64,000 nucleotides of DNA from Lentinus brumalis (Eukaryota > Basidiomycota > Agaricomycetes > Polyporales > Polyporaceae): contig MARA01000023.1 in NCBI GenBank assembly GCA_001792895.1, positions 597,354 to 661,353 on the forward strand. Direction: 5' to 3'. Numbering within the stretch: the stretch's first letter is position 1; each line of letters starts with the position of its first letter. The notes under the pieces were generated by a model, which was not told where the DNA came from, made no database searches, and saw nothing but the letters and a program-made list of their open reading frames with translations. Position numbers and translations under genes: made by a program. Of this stretch, positions 23,440-35,988 are shown in pieces.

Positions 23440-26400
23440 ATGGTCGCCCAGACGCGCACGGCGGGGCAGCCGTCCCCAAAGAAACTCCGTTCCGCGACAA
23501 GCTCGTCGGCAAGGGCCTCACCACCGACGCCCTCCAGAAGAAACTCAAGCAGCTCCACCAGGAGCTCGCCGAGATGGACCAGGAGCACGTCGACGTCCCC
23601 TCCCTCAACGCCATCCGCAAAGACCTCATCAGCACCTCCATCCTCCTCCACAAGGACCGCGGCGTCAAGGCTTACGCCGCGTGCTGCCTCGCCGACCTCC
23701 TCAGACTATATGCGCCGGACGCGCCCTACAACCAGAACGAGCTCCGCGACATCTTCCAGTTCTTCTTCAGGCAGCTCTCGACGGCCTCAAGGGCGCGGAC
23801 TCGGCGTACTACAATGAGTACTTCCACCTCCTCGAGTCGCTCTCGACCGTCAAGAGTGTGGTTCTCGTCTGTGACCTTCCCAACGGCGACGAACTCATGG
23901 TCGACATCTTTCGCGACTTCTTTGGCCTCGTGCGACGCGACCTCCCGAAGAAGATCGAGCTCTTCATGGCCGACATTCTCATCGCGCTCATTGACGAGTG
24001 TCAGAGCCTCCCATCCGAGGTGCTGGAAACCATTCTGGCCCAGTTCACAGACAAGAACGCGGTACGTTCCCCTTCATCTTGCGACCATTCACCACGCTCC
24101 GACACGGCTTCTCCTTCCTGGTCACGAACCAATACCTCTGCGCGACTTACGGTGGTGATGTTCGCGGCCCTTGCACGGGTGGTTAGTTGGCGTGTCGCGT
24201 CGACTTGGGTCCAGATAGACTAGGCGACGTGGTTCGAGGCTTGACGCAAGAAACGCGTCTTGCGTGGTCGCGCTCGGAGAGCACCTGTCGATGAGCAGTC
24301 TGACCACCGTCGGACCAAGCCAGCCAGCCTGGTCGATTGCCAGGGAGGCGGTTGCGCCAGGGACTCCGATGTTGCCCTTACTGGTATCTCGATGTTATCA
24401 CTTCAGATTGCGCCGTCTTCTAGCTACTCCACGTGCAGGCTCCCGCCAATTGTCGACGACGGACCTTGAGTGCGCTGCCATTCAGTGGCCCGAGCGTCTT
24501 GCTGGCCATCTGCTCAGTTTCTATGTGATTTAATGCGCAGCGAGGTTCAGGGATCAAGTTGTACTGACGCATATATGCAGAAAATGGATCAACCTTCCTA
24601 CCGGCTTGCGGTCCAGGTCTGCAATGCGACCGCAGACAAGCTCCAGCGACACGTCTGCCAGTACTTCACCGACGTCATCGTGGACCGCGCACGAGAAGAG
24701 GATTTCGACGAGGTCAAGACAGCACACGACCTCATCCAGCAGCTGAACCGCGCATGTCCATCCCTCCTGCACAATGTCGTGCCACAGCTCGAAGAAGAAC
24801 TGCGCGTTGAGCAGATTCAGCTCCGTCTCATGGCGACGCAGACTCTGGGCGAAATGTACGCAGACAAGCACGGGATGGAGCTCGTGCAGAAGTATCCAAC
24901 GACGTGGACTCAGTGGCTCGGGCGCAAGAACGACAAGAACGCAACAGTCCGGTTGACGTGGGCGGAGACGATGAAGGGCGTGGTCGTGAACTTGCCAGAG
25001 ATGCGTAAGGAGGTCGAGGAAGCGCTCGCGCTGAAGCTCTTCGACCCGGATGAGAGGGTCCGCGCTGCGGTCTGCAAGTTATACGGGCAACTCGATTACG
25101 AGACCGCCATGCACCATGTAACCGTCGAGCAGCTGAAAACGGTCGCGGGCCGCGGCCTTGACAAGAAGGTACGTGTGAGTGGCAGACCGCGAATGGGCGC
25201 GCTCACGTTCACTTTCACAGCAAAGCGTTCGCGTGGAAGCATTCAAGGCGATTGGCAAGCTGTACAGTATTGCATACCCAGAAATGTGCGTCCGTCTGTA
25301 CGAGGTGTACGTTCCAACTAACAATGATGTAGCGAGAACAACGACCCTGGCGCGATCAAGCAGTTCGCGTGGATACCAAGTACAATACTTCACAATGGCA
25401 GCATCAACGCGGACGTTAAGTAAGCATCTCGGGTGTGTCCAAGGCTTGCAATCACTGACAGCTGCACTCAGGTCGCTCGCGGAGGAGACGATCGCGGAAT
25501 ATATCTTGCCTTTGCCGACACCACCCGCCGCATCCTCGTCAAAGGGGTCAGAGGTGGACGAAGTCGCGTGGACCGACCGTCTGCTTCTCACGATGCGTCA
25601 TCTTGACGACGTCTCTGTCAATACTCTATACAGCTTCTCCAACGTCAAGGGACAGTGAGTGTGGCATCCTACGCTCATGATGCTTTGGTATTGATCACCA
25701 CGCTGCAAGTCGCCCAACCATCTTCGAGAAATTCCTCGCAGTTTGCATCGAATACAATGTGAGCAGGCCGTGGTCGCCGCACTGTGATCGAGGCTGACAG
25801 CCTCCTCAGGGTGGTGTCATTGACGAGAACGAAGACGCTGTGACCGAGAAGCTCAATGTCGCGGTCAAGGCAACGGCCGGTGAGTGGTCTTCACGAGATC
25901 TGGTCGTGCTAAGCTGACGCCCTCCAGCGCAACTGCCTGAGCCCGCCAAGGCCGCGGAAGACCTGCAGACCTTCGCGAAGCTCAACGAAGGACGGCTCTA
26001 CAAGCTCCTCAAGACATGTATGGACGTCCAGACAGATCTCAAAGGTCTCATCAAAGCGAGGGTGCGTGTGATCTCAGTTGTATCATAGGAACACCCCCTC
26101 ACCCAAAGTCTGTAGACCGAGTTTCTCCGGCGACTTGAACAGTCATCGTCGAGCATCGTCGGAACAATGACGATCTTCTTGCGCCGTTCCTCCCTTCACA
26201 TCGTCAATCAATCCTCGATCCCCACGTTCGTCAAGCGCGTGCAGAAGGGCTCCGAGTCGTCCTCTGTCGCATACTCGCAGACGCAACCATCAGCGAACCA
26301 GTCATTTTCCGTCTTCGCCTCTGGAAACTCGGAGCCGGAGGGCCGCGCTCAGCAGACAGCACATGCGGCGCAGGTGTGGATGACGTACATCTCGAAACAC

Positions 26401-28772
26401 TGTCCTGCGATGTACAAGGCGCATATAGGCGAGTTCTCGAAGGCGATCGCGGACGAGCGGAATGCGCGGCTTGTTGAGGTGTGTTTGCACGCTATGGCGG
26501 CTGCCGCGATGTCCGACGCGAAGCTCGCCCCGAGCGACAAGTGCGTGAACGAGCACTTTCGGCAGTGAGGTGATGCTGACGACTGGTGATAGGCGTACAG
26601 TCGAGCGTGTCGTGCGGTTTGCGATGGAGTCGAACACGCGGCATGCAAAGTTCGCAGCGCGACTGCTCGCCTGCCTCAAGAACGCAGAGGAGGTCTGCGA
26701 GCAGGTCGTTGAGGTGTGTGCCTCCCATACGCTTTCCTTGCGAAAGCAGCACACCTGACTCCCGCGTGCAGTCAATTACAGATGAGCTGGAAGACGTCGA
26801 ACCCGAGAAGCTCGTGGCGCACATCGCGGTGCTCGCGCAGCTTGCGCTCCGTGCACCCGACGCGTTCGAGCAGAAGAGCGACGTGATTATGTCGTTCCTC
26901 GTCAAGCAGGTGCTCAAGTCTGACCCGGACGACGACGGTATGGAGACGGACACGGACTGGCTGGAAGATGCTGCGCTTCCGCTGGATCTGCGGGCTAAGA
27001 TCCTCGCACTCAAGGTCTGCCGGAATCGATGCCTGGCGCATGTAGAGTCGGAGACGGCGCTGGATATCGCCCAGCCGGTTATCCGGATGTTCTCGACTGT
27101 GCTGCAGTATGAGGGGTCGCTCTCGGCAGACGATGCAGACAGGTGCGTTGGCGGTGTCTGATTTTGGGCGGACCACGACTGATATCCTGCTTATGGAAGT
27201 CCGTGGGCGAGATCGCGCCTTAGGCTGCAGGCAACGACATCACTCCTTCACTTGTCGACAGTCAAGAAGTACGCGTTGGAGGTTTCCAAATATTTCGTGC
27301 CTATGGCCCTCATCATGCAGGTGCGTGATCTCTGCCTTGTGTGCCCCGCCATGTCTGCTGAAGTCGGTCGATCAGGATCCGGTGTACCAAGTTCGCATGA
27401 CATTTTTGGATAAGCTCGTCTCGTTCCTGTCGCGCCGCAGGATTCACCCGATGTACAACATCGTGCCGTTTTTGTGCGTCCACGATCCAGAGCATGATGT
27501 CAAGATCAAGGCAAGTCCTATGGTAATGATATATTCATCGTCGCTGTCTCTGATGTCGGGCACTTCAGGCCCAAGCATACGTCAGGTTCGCTCTGAAGGC
27601 TTTACCTAAAGGTACGTATTGTCACCGACATCTCAGAATTGAATATTGAAGCTCCCCGATACTGTCAGCTCTCCGGCTCGAAACCTTCGAGCACAACTTC
27701 ATCCGGCTACTGCATTTGCTTGCCCATCATCCAGATTTCAAGGTTGACGCGGAATCGATCCATGACATGGCAGGGTTAGGGTTTGGCCGACGTATGGATC
27801 GATCATGGGCTGATTTTGCGCCTTGTGCAGGTACATCCAGTTCTTCTTGCAGGAAGTCGCTTCGAGCGACAACATTGCGCTGTTGTATCACATTGCACAG
27901 AAAGCGAAGACAGTGCGTGACGCGGAGTCGCATGTTTACAGTGAGGTATGTATCGCCCATGCTCTATCCGCCCATGACGTTCATTAATCGCCTTGTAGAA
28001 TCTGTATGTGTGCGCTGAGCTGGCGCAACACCTGATCAAGGCGCACGCCAAGGCCAAATCTTGGAACCTCGAGACCTGGCCAGGGAAGGTCCGGTTGCCC
28101 CCCGATATCCTGCGGCCGCTGCCCAGCGCCGAGGCAACGAACAAGGTAATCATCGTATGCCATATGTTTGAAGCTTGGCTGACTTTTGTGCTCAGATTTT
28201 GAAGACAGTGTATCTGTCAGAGGAGGCGCTGACATGGCTAGCTGAGAAGGCGAAGCAACCACAGGAGGAGAAGGTATTGTCGGTGTCACCTTCCTACGTA
28301 CCGCATGTACTCACCTTTGACGTACGAGAAGAAGCCTCGTGCACCACGCCAGCCTACAGCGAAGCGGAAGGCCCCAGGGCCCAAAGCGAATGGGTCAGCC
28401 AAGTATGTCGACTCTGACTTCTGTTTTGTGGATGTCCGCTGATTACTGCTTGTGCAGGCGTGCCCGAACAGTGAAGAAGCGGAAAGAAGAAGCCTCTGAT
28501 GATGATGACGAGCAATCTGGATCCGAGATGGATGAGGACGACAAGGAGAATGAGAGGGCGGTGTCGTCGCCTGCTAAGCCTGAAGAGTCAGAGTCATCCT
28601 CCGAGGAGGAGGGGGAGGGGGACAAAAAGGAGAAGCCAGCTACCAGGGTGAGTGCATCGAGCAATCCATAACGAACGTCTTCAATTCAACCTCGTACTTG
28701 CAGGCACGCGCGAAGAAGCAAGCCGCACGAGCTGCAAAGCGACACACACAGCCAGCGCCGTCAGACGGATGA
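23440..28772 (+). CDS. PDS5: Sister chromatid cohesion protein PDS5 (full-length copy, exon 1 frameshifted as printed)
   Basis: PDS5 binds cohesin on chromatin and, with Wapl and Eco1, sets its release and acetylation. I read 21 exons: 23440-24061, 24581-25168, 25221-25285, 25333-25419, 25472-25654, 25710-25758, 25810-25879, 25928-26061, 26116-26540, 26593-26713, 26772-27142, 27200-27320, 27376-27510, 27569-27611, 27669-27774, 27831-27945, 27999-28145, 28196-28273, about 28329-28402, 28458-28647, 28704-28772. Phases fit, giving about 1,264 aa, the usual length. Family landmarks include DPDERVRAAVCKLYGQLDY, AIKQFAWIPS, RLETFEHNFIRLLHLLAHHP and an acidic/basic tail. The intron at 27,511 has a GC donor. 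Relative to the truncated copies, exon 1 lacks one T at about 23,490 and one base at about 23,783, which breaks the frame. Both lie at short homopolymers, so sequencing error is likely. Confidence 0.92.
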
Positions 28773-29418
28773 TATCTGGTATCGTTCTTTCTTGTGCTCA
28801 TTCTTGGACACCCTTCTCCATCTATGTTATGCGCTGCGTTATCTTACGACATGCTGTATCTTTGCTATCCTCTCTCGCTTGTTATGTCCCCATCGCTCTA
28901 ATAAGTATCTTCTCCGGGACTGGCTGCTTATAGGTAGATGTATTTCGACCAGGTAACGACTTCGCTACGATTAGTACGACACATATGCACATGTATACCT
29001 GGAGGCTGGAGCCCTCTCTTGCGATAGTATTCCTGGACATGACTAGTGGCCCATGCTCCTTTCCGAGCCAAGAGGCGGTATCCTACAGGCGGGGGAGGAG
29101 GGAATATTCAGGAAGGCAGACGCGATATGCGATCTGCCACGCAACATGTTTCATCTCGAACCAGTCAGATGATTGTATTTCTTTGGATCCGTGTTTATTA
29201 TGGTAGGCAGAACGCTACAGAGTGACTACGAAGAATGACGAAGGGGGTGGGGGGTACACTGAACGTTGAGTTAGATGCTTACTCGAGACCGAATTGATCA
29301 GCCTCTGGTCGTGGACAGGTTTGCCCGGAGGGCCGTACATACGTATAAAGATCGACTTAAATAATGTCCGCACCAGTCCGATTCACGACAGTCCGATCTT
29401 GCTTGTCCAAAAAATTGA
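28773..29418. other. Intergenic, convergent 3' ends of PDS5 and laccase
   Basis: The stretch is A/T-richer and the reading frames are short. It presumably carries both 3' UTRs. I see no gene or strong repeat. Confidence 0.6.
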
Positions 29419-31714
29419 TCAAAGCTCATCCAGCCGCTTGTGATTGTGCTCGTAGTAAGTCGGGCACAGCTTCTTCCAAGACTCTGGAAGACACAACGAC
29501 GAGGTCAATGGGGGATGTTCCCATGTTGTCAATATATCACGCACCGGGCACGGGGTTGACGGCAGCAACATCGGGCGCGTCCTCTGCGAAGACTATGGCA
29601 AGACCGGCAACGAGGTGGAAGTCGATATGACAGTGCAGGAACCACGGTCCGGGGTTGTCAGTCTGCAGACAAGGTGAGCTGATACTGCACGACGAAGAGA
29701 TAAGGGCGGACTTGCCTCGAAGCGGATGGTGACGTTGTCCCCGCAAGTCCAATGTTGACCGTGTCGCGCCTAACCGGGTTGACATAGTTGTACGCGGTGC
29801 TTCCTGCACTGCGGACGACAGAGAAAGCGTGCTAGACCGAACATATACGAATCAGTATCTTACCAAGATTCGGGGATGAGTAGGACTCACACCGTGGAGA
29901 TGGAACGGGTGCATTACGTTCACGACACCTCCCGGAATCGAGACCTCGATAACGGAGTTCAACGGCAAGTTGTACACGCTTCCTGGCGGTAGGAGCGACT
30001 GCGCCGTGACATTGCCGCTCAGGATCTGCAGCAGGACGGGAATAGTTGGGGGAATGAACGGCGCGCCGTTGATGAAGAACTCCGTCCCGTTCTATCGCAA
30101 TGAATTAGCCCTGGACAACCCATGCCAAATTGGTATGGGCGGCGAGGGAAAAGGGGATGGCTGAGGACTTACGAAGGAGAGGTTCAGGTTGAGATTAACG
30201 TCTGCGCCGCCCGGGTGGGGCTTGCCCGGCTGTTGTCAAGGGTCTGGTGAGCCTGCACTCCTTACGCACTATGGCGATGTTTTACTCACCGCGGCAGGGC
30301 TCGTCAGGGGATGGAGACTAGTCTCGTTGAGCGGTTTCACGCTCGCAGGCTGCTTCGCAGCAGGTTCCTTGTTCGGGGCACCGTGGTAGCGCAAGATAGC
30401 AGAGTTGATGCCATTCTCGAAGCCAGTCTGTACTGCCGAGCTGGGTTTGGCACGGATCCAGTAGTTACCTACCGGCTGATTGGCTTCCAGCTGCAGACGA
30501 CAAGTATAAGCGAGAAGGTTATCCGGATACGCATCGAGGCTTACTATGAACGAGTACCGCTGAGCGACGAAGATCTGCAGCGAGTCCACAGTCACGGGAT
30601 GGGTGTTCTGCCCATCCGCTTCAATGATCGTCATCTCGTGGCCATCGATGTTGAAGATGTAGTTGGGATCGCAGGCAACGTTGATGAGGCGGAACCGGTA
30701 TCTATGAAGTAGAGCTTAGATGTTGAGCCGAAAGGTGGGCGAACCACGACGTACCGCTTTCCATGGACCACGTTAATGACAGCCAGAGGAGACAGAGGAC
30801 CACCTGGGAACCGACCGAGCCCATTGATGAGAGTGCTGTCGGACACCCTATACAACCCACATCAGCACGCAGCACTGACATGACAGTAAGTGCGCAACGC
30901 ACGCAGGGATGGGAACTTGCGCAGCTGGGAGATGGTACCAATCTCCGATAGTGATGATAGTGCTCTCTAGACGACCGCCAGCGTCAGTAAGCTCAGCTTT
31001 CCACGCCTCGAGAACGCCTAACCGTCGTCAACGTCATAGAGGTGTTTGTACGGATCTTGAGGATCGTATATGACGAGCGGACCACGCAGACCGTCGCAGT
31101 ACTGCGTCGCAAGGTGGCTGTGGTACCAGAAGGTGCCTGTGCAGATGCACGATGTGTTCAGTTGTCGAGAACTTCGATATGTCCTATGCGGCACGTAGGC
31201 ACTGACCTGCTTGGCCAGGGACGTGGAAGTTGTAAAGGAAGGAGTCGCCGGAGGTGATGGGGCACTGAGTGACGAAAGCAGGGCCGTCCGCCCAGGCGGT
31301 CGTATGCTGGAACATGCCGTGCCAGTGCTGCAGGAGGTGCGCAGGGCGGCATTGTCAGTATAGCCATAGCAGCAAACGCAGCGCGATGGTACACACGATG
31401 CTAGTGGGTGTCAATAGCGTCTCGTTCTTGAGCTGGTCGATGACATTGATGCGGAAGTTGTCCCCCTAAGCAACAGCATACGTGAGTGCGAGTACGGGTT
31501 TGAGCCGCATGGTCTGACGACTGACCTTATTACCAACGATGAGAGGACCGGGAAACTGGCCTCCCGCGAGCACGGTATCTCGGGTGAAGCCATCGGGAGC
31601 GATGACCTTGTTTACGATAGGCAGGTTGGCAACGGGGCCGATGGAGCCCAATGCCCGGTCAAAGAGCCCAAGGGCAATAAAGACAAGCCCTGCACAAGTT
31701 CGCATGTACAACAT
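29419..31714 (-). CDS. Secreted laccase (multicopper oxidase), one 1-nt frameshift as printed
   Basis: Laccases oxidise phenols and lignin-related compounds with reduction of O2 to water. Thirteen exons on the minus strand: 31526-31714, 31397-31465, 31207-31327, 31023-31136, 30903-30966, 30755-30847, 30545-30701, 30290-30490, 30173-30229, 29891-30091, 29716-29831, 29545-29662, 29419-29483, giving about 521 aa. The start is [12 protein letters not shown] (31,714) or MRTCAG (31,705), followed by a signal peptide and mature SIGPVANL. All four copper motifs are present: [30 protein letters not shown]. The residue ten past the motif-4 Cys is Leu (class 2 laccase). Exon 11 is one base short near 29,749, so RDTVNIG falls out of frame with DNVTIRFE. 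The following intron has a GC donor. Confidence 0.95.
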
Positions 31715-31800
31715 GCTGGGAGAATGAGAGAAGGAGGGCGAGGGTGGGCAGTCTTCAGTAGTCGCAGCTGGAGTGCAAACCAAGAGGCTGCCCTCGCAGC

Positions 31801-31808
31801 TTTATATA
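31801..31808 (-). promoter_or_regulatory. TATA box of the laccase gene
   Basis: On the minus strand the sequence reads TATATAAA, about 90 nt upstream of the laccase start codon, a usual distance in these fungi. Confidence 0.7.
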
Positions 31809-33068
31809 CATCGCGAGGTGTGCGGCGATGGTAAGTCGGCGGGCTGTACCCTCTCCATGTGCAACCACACTGAGAGGGCCGACTCGCAACAACGCAGGAG
31901 GCGATGTGTCGGCCAGACATCCGCAAACGCCAACGACCGAGCAAGCCGCCAAAGGAAGATATGACTCGGTGGACCTGTCAACGCGATGGAGGACAGACAG
32001 GAGCGCACAGTGGTGGCGGCGAAGGGCGTTCCGCCTGTATGAGCGACTTGTTTGCGCCCGGGCACGCAGTTCTCTGGGTATGTGTGTCCGGATCTTAAGC
32101 GGAAGCCACCGGATGCCCTGGATGCTGCGTGAGCGGGCCTCTGGAGGCTCGTCAGAGGACGACGCCGCTAGGAGATGGACGACGACCGACCTAAAATTGC
32201 GGACTCCGTGGTCTAGAAGCGACCCTCATTCCGAACTTAACAAAACTTGAAGGATTACACGTCGCGCGCTGTACAAGTAGCACGACGCCGGTCAAGTAAA
32301 TGTAGGCATGCTGCATACGGAGGCACCATCCTTCACCGGCATGGTGCCAAAAGCACCCTAGACCAGGTTTCGTAGCGACGATGGACAGCGGTCGTAGGTT
32401 ACACAGCTCGTCCGCTACACCCAGGTGTCTGGATCACTAATGGTGGTGTTTTGCGGAGGGTGCAGGCGCGGGGCGGCGCGGCGTGTAGCATGAGTACCTC
32501 TGGCACATCGACGGCGTTCATCTGGGACATGATGTCCAGGCTATGGTCTGAGCGACTTATGCGCAACGGGCCTGTTCAGGTCCCAAGGTTACTGGGGAAT
32601 GTGATAAGTAAGACTCTAGCGGTGAGGCTCCTTTCGCTTCGGGGACTTACTGGCGTTCCGACAGCTGCGGTGATGTTCAGGCACTGCCGGAAATTATGGC
32701 GGGCGCAGACTGAGAGTCTGCCTCTCAACTGCCTTTCAGCCACGAACTGAAACTGCGAGGAGCTTACCATATCTGTTGCGTGAGGTGCCACGGTATGCAG
32801 CTGATAAAGTACATCGCACCCGCCCGGGGAGTGTAGGTACAAGCGTTGCGATCGGGCAGTACACCGCATGTTCGGCCGTACGGCGGAGGTTGCATCCGCA
32901 ATGGTCGAGGAGCAGAACCTTAAGCTTGTTGTCTACAATCATATGCCTAAGAATACCGCGAGTCTAGGCGACCGCTAGCCCTCAGAAGGATAAGACGTCA
33001 GGGTGAGTGAACCTACGCACCGTTTCTCCGCGACATCACCCATATGTACACGTCCATACCAGGACGCC
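31809..33068. other. Laccase upstream region; no firmly supported gene
   Basis: About 1.26 kb separate the laccase promoter from the end of the RPC25 gene, which faces the same way. A minus-strand block at about 32,500-32,945 (MIVDNKLKVLLLDHCGC...) shows a few possible gt..ag borders, and a plus-strand ORF of 99 codons lies at 32,451-32,750. Neither resembles a known family, and I would not call a gene. Confidence 0.4.
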
Positions 33069-34289
33069 TCAGCCCTCGTCCATCGTTTCAACGCCGGCGT
33101 TCCTCCACCATGAAGTCGGACCTAAGCCCTGTTCCGACATCGAACACTAAATGCAGCGCAATGAATCAGTGCGCCCGAACAGCCAGGTTGCGCTATGTGA
33201 CTGCGGTAGCAGTGGGCAGGGAGGTAAGGAGAAGTACGCACCGTAATCGTATAAGGCGGTCTCCGCAGCTCTCGTGCTTGCTGTACGCCCTCATGGGCCT
33301 TGGGCGGACCAGGCTCGTCGTCATGAAACTCATCCGACTCCACCCGGACCCTGACCACGTCTCCCGCGTCGATGTACATCCGGTCTGTCAGGGCGGAGTC
33401 CAGGAGCTCATGTGAAGATGTCACTTCCGAGCCCGGCAGCCAGAAGTGTGCGCGTTCTTTTGAATCGCTATAGTAAAGTTCAGTCATGGCGGAACAGATC
33501 GTAACCTGGATGCTTACAATGCAGTGGGCTCCGGCAGGTACACTAGAGGCACGTAAATGTCGTCGAAAAAGCCCACAGATACTGGCAATGGAACCATATG
33601 AGATACGAACATAGAGCGACCAGACTGTGGGACGTACGGCGAACTCCATCCTCGTCCGAGGACTTGACTCTTGCAAGAATCACCTCGGAAGCGAAGGGTC
33701 TAAATACCACTAGGCGGAAGATAACTAAAGCAAGTGTTTATCAGTCGCTTCATTCAAGATCGCGCTCGCATTGTATTTGAGGCCGCAGACTAGATGCCCC
33801 GTCCCCCGTCCTCAGCCACCCCGTCCCGTCCCTTCAGACCATACGTGCCGGACGTTACTTCTTGACAACCGAACCGTTCCCGGTCAGCGATAGTGACACT
33901 CCCCTTCAGCCATCTCAGGCAACGAGCCCGACTGAAGTCCAAAGCCGCTTTATGCCTGACTAGCAAGACAGGACGCGAGCCGCCTCGTGCATCTTCGGAC
34001 TTGTGAAGACTCACTCACCAACCTTTGTACCACAAGCAGCCATCCCCATATCTCACTTTCCCCTCACCTACCTCCGCGAGGTCGAAGACACAGATACAGA
34101 GCCCGACATCGTGCAGAACGCGGTTTGCGTACTTCTTGTTCAGGTCGTTTGTGATGGCTTGCTCTGGGGGAAGGCCAAATTGTGCTGGTTGGACAGCGAC
34201 GGTGTCCTGAAAGCAGTATGGGTAAGATGAAGATTACTTCCGGCCAGACGACTTGAATGCACGACCTTGATTATAGAGAGTTGGAACAT
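33069..34289 (-). CDS. RPC25: RNA polymerase III subunit RPC25/RPC8 (Rpb7-like)
   Basis: This subunit pairs with RPC17 in the Pol III stalk and acts in initiation at tRNA and 5S genes. Six exons on the minus strand: 34266-34289 (24 nt), 34023-34206, 33638-33724, 33518-33581, 33242-33467, 33069-33146. The phases agree and give 220 aa, close to family size. The start MFQLSIIKDTVAVQPAQF matches the family N-terminus. Landmarks in order are KKYANRVLHDVGLCICVFDL, GDGCLWYKVIFRLVVFRPF, GFFDDIYVPLVYLPEP, RVESDEFHDDEPGPPKAHEG and a C-terminal GLGPTSWWRN. Intron 3 (33,725-34,022) is 298 nt, far longer than its neighbours. Confidence 0.93.
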
Positions 34290-34585
34290 CAGCCGCGATG
34301 TGTCCCAACAGTGTGCACTGTTATATTTGTTGCCCTAGCAGCAACCAAGCAGCAAGCAGTATTTCGCAGAAAGATAATGAGACGTGCAACGGCAGGAAGA
34401 GCGACTACGGGCAGGATGCTGAGAGCAGACAGCTTGTAGGCCATATGCTTGAGCGTCTATCTAATCTTATCTCATTTTCAAAACTTCTGTAAGTAATTGA
34501 CACTGACAGCCGAGCTTCGTCAACTTGTCCTCGACCACCATCTCTTCCTCTCCTCCCTTCCGCCTGTCTTTCGCTGTTTCTCGGC

Positions 34586-35988
34586 ATGGCAGATACCCCT
34601 CCAGGTCTTGTAGAGGCTCCATCAAAAAGCAGCTGGCTGCCAGAGAATTCAGGACGTCACTTCATCGCCGGCGGGTAAGTATACTTACTCCACATTCCGG
34701 TATGCTGGACGTGTCTAACAAGTGCTCGCTTGTGCAGGTTGGGAGGGATGTGCGGCGCGATAGTGACCAGCCCATTCGACGTGGTCAAGACACGGTTGCA
34801 GTCGGACCTCTTCCGCGCGAAGCATCACATCGCAGTCGAGGGCAATGGCGTAGCTGCTGTCGCAGTCCGAAGAAACCTGCTGTGGCATTTCGTTGAGACG
34901 GCGCATATCATCAGGTACGTCTTTGTAGTGGGTACGCACGTAGTTCCGCGTCAAGCAGCCGAAGTTGGACGATAGTTTGTCGCCACAAGGCGGAATGCGT
35001 CAGCAGGCTCTCGAACACTGCAGCACGTCGCGTCGGGTCGTCTTAAATCAACTTCATCAATGTGCTGCCGCGTAACAGTCTCTGCACAGGCACCTCCGAC
35101 TGGTTCAGCGTCCGCTGCTTCCCCTGCCGTGGCAAGGACTACTCGTACCTTGCCTGCCCTTTTGTCTGCGACTGTCTCTTTCGCTGGAGTACTGACACCG
35201 TCGCAGGGATATATACCGCGAAGAGTCCCCTAGAGCACTCTTCAAGGGTCTCGGGCCTACCCTGGTCGGCGCTGTCCCCGCCCGCTCCATCAACTTCTTC
35301 ACCTACGGCAACGGCAAGCAGATCATCGCGGAGCACTTCAACAATGGACAGGAAAACTCCTGGGTCCACCTCGCTGCCGCCGCCTGCGCGGGTATCGCCA
35401 CCGGGACTGCGACGAACCCCATATGGGTCGTCAAAACGCGCCTCCAGCTCGACGCGCACAAGCCCGAGGTCGCGGGGGCGCGCTCCATCTTTGGCGGGTC
35501 CGTCGCGATGATCAAGAAGATCCTGCGGGAGGAGGGCGTGCGGGGCTTTTACAAGGGCCTCAGCGCGAGTTACTTGGGCGTGACGGAGGGCACGATACAG
35601 TGGGTGCTGTATGAGCGGTTGAAGAGGTTGACGGCGGGGACGCAGGGGAAGGGAGGGCCGTTGGAGTGGCTGGGCACGATTGGGAGCGCCGGCGCAGCGA
35701 AGTGCGTGGCGTCGTTGATCACATATCCTCATGAGGTGCGTCCCCACTCGACTTCGCCGTTCGTCCTCTCTGTTTGACGGCGGCGGTACCCAGGTTCTGC
35801 GCACACGACTGCGACAACCACTCGTGGACGGGAAGGTCAAGTACACTGGCCTCTGGCAGACATTACGTCTCGTCATCGCCGAGGAGGGCGCTCGCTCATT
35901 ATATGGTGGCCTCAGCGCACATCTTATGCGTGTCATTCCGAACGCTGCGGTGATGTTCTTCATCTATGAGACTGCGCTCCGGATATGA
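34586..35988 (+). CDS. RIM2: Mitochondrial pyrimidine nucleotide carrier RIM2 (SLC25A33/36 type)
   Basis: This inner-membrane carrier exchanges pyrimidine nucleotides and supports mitochondrial DNA and RNA synthesis. Exons are 34586-34674, 34738-34914, 35207-35735 and 35794-35988, giving 329 aa. The three carrier repeats show PFDVVKTR, PIWVVKTR and the divergent YPHEVLRTR. The link HFVETAHIIRDIYREESPRALFKGLGP is characteristic of RIM2 rather than of other carriers. The second intron (34,915-35,206) is 292 nt. The gene is divergent from RPC25, with about 296 bp between start codons that must hold both promoters. Confidence 0.93.

Larger units (their letters stand above)
21362..25018. repeat. 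Tandem segmental duplication, third (partial) copy leading into full PDS5
   Basis: The region is homologous to 1-3680 of unit 1. Divergence is uneven. The upstream stretch (about 21,370-23,340) has many substitutions and indels, whereas PDS5 exon 1, its 519-nt intron and exon 2 differ from the other copies at only a handful of positions. Homology to the other units stops at about 25,018, where this copy continues into authentic PDS5 and the others switch to spacer DNA. Confidence 0.93.

Noticed and set aside
1..25018. The large repeat as a transposable element or CRISPR-like array
   Set aside because: There are no terminal repeats, transposase, reverse transcriptase or target-site duplication. 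The unit carries a normal gene 5' end, so segmental duplication explains it.
32451..32960. Possible small gene between laccase and RPC25
   Set aside because: Frames on both strands are short, splice borders are ambiguous and no family is recognised.
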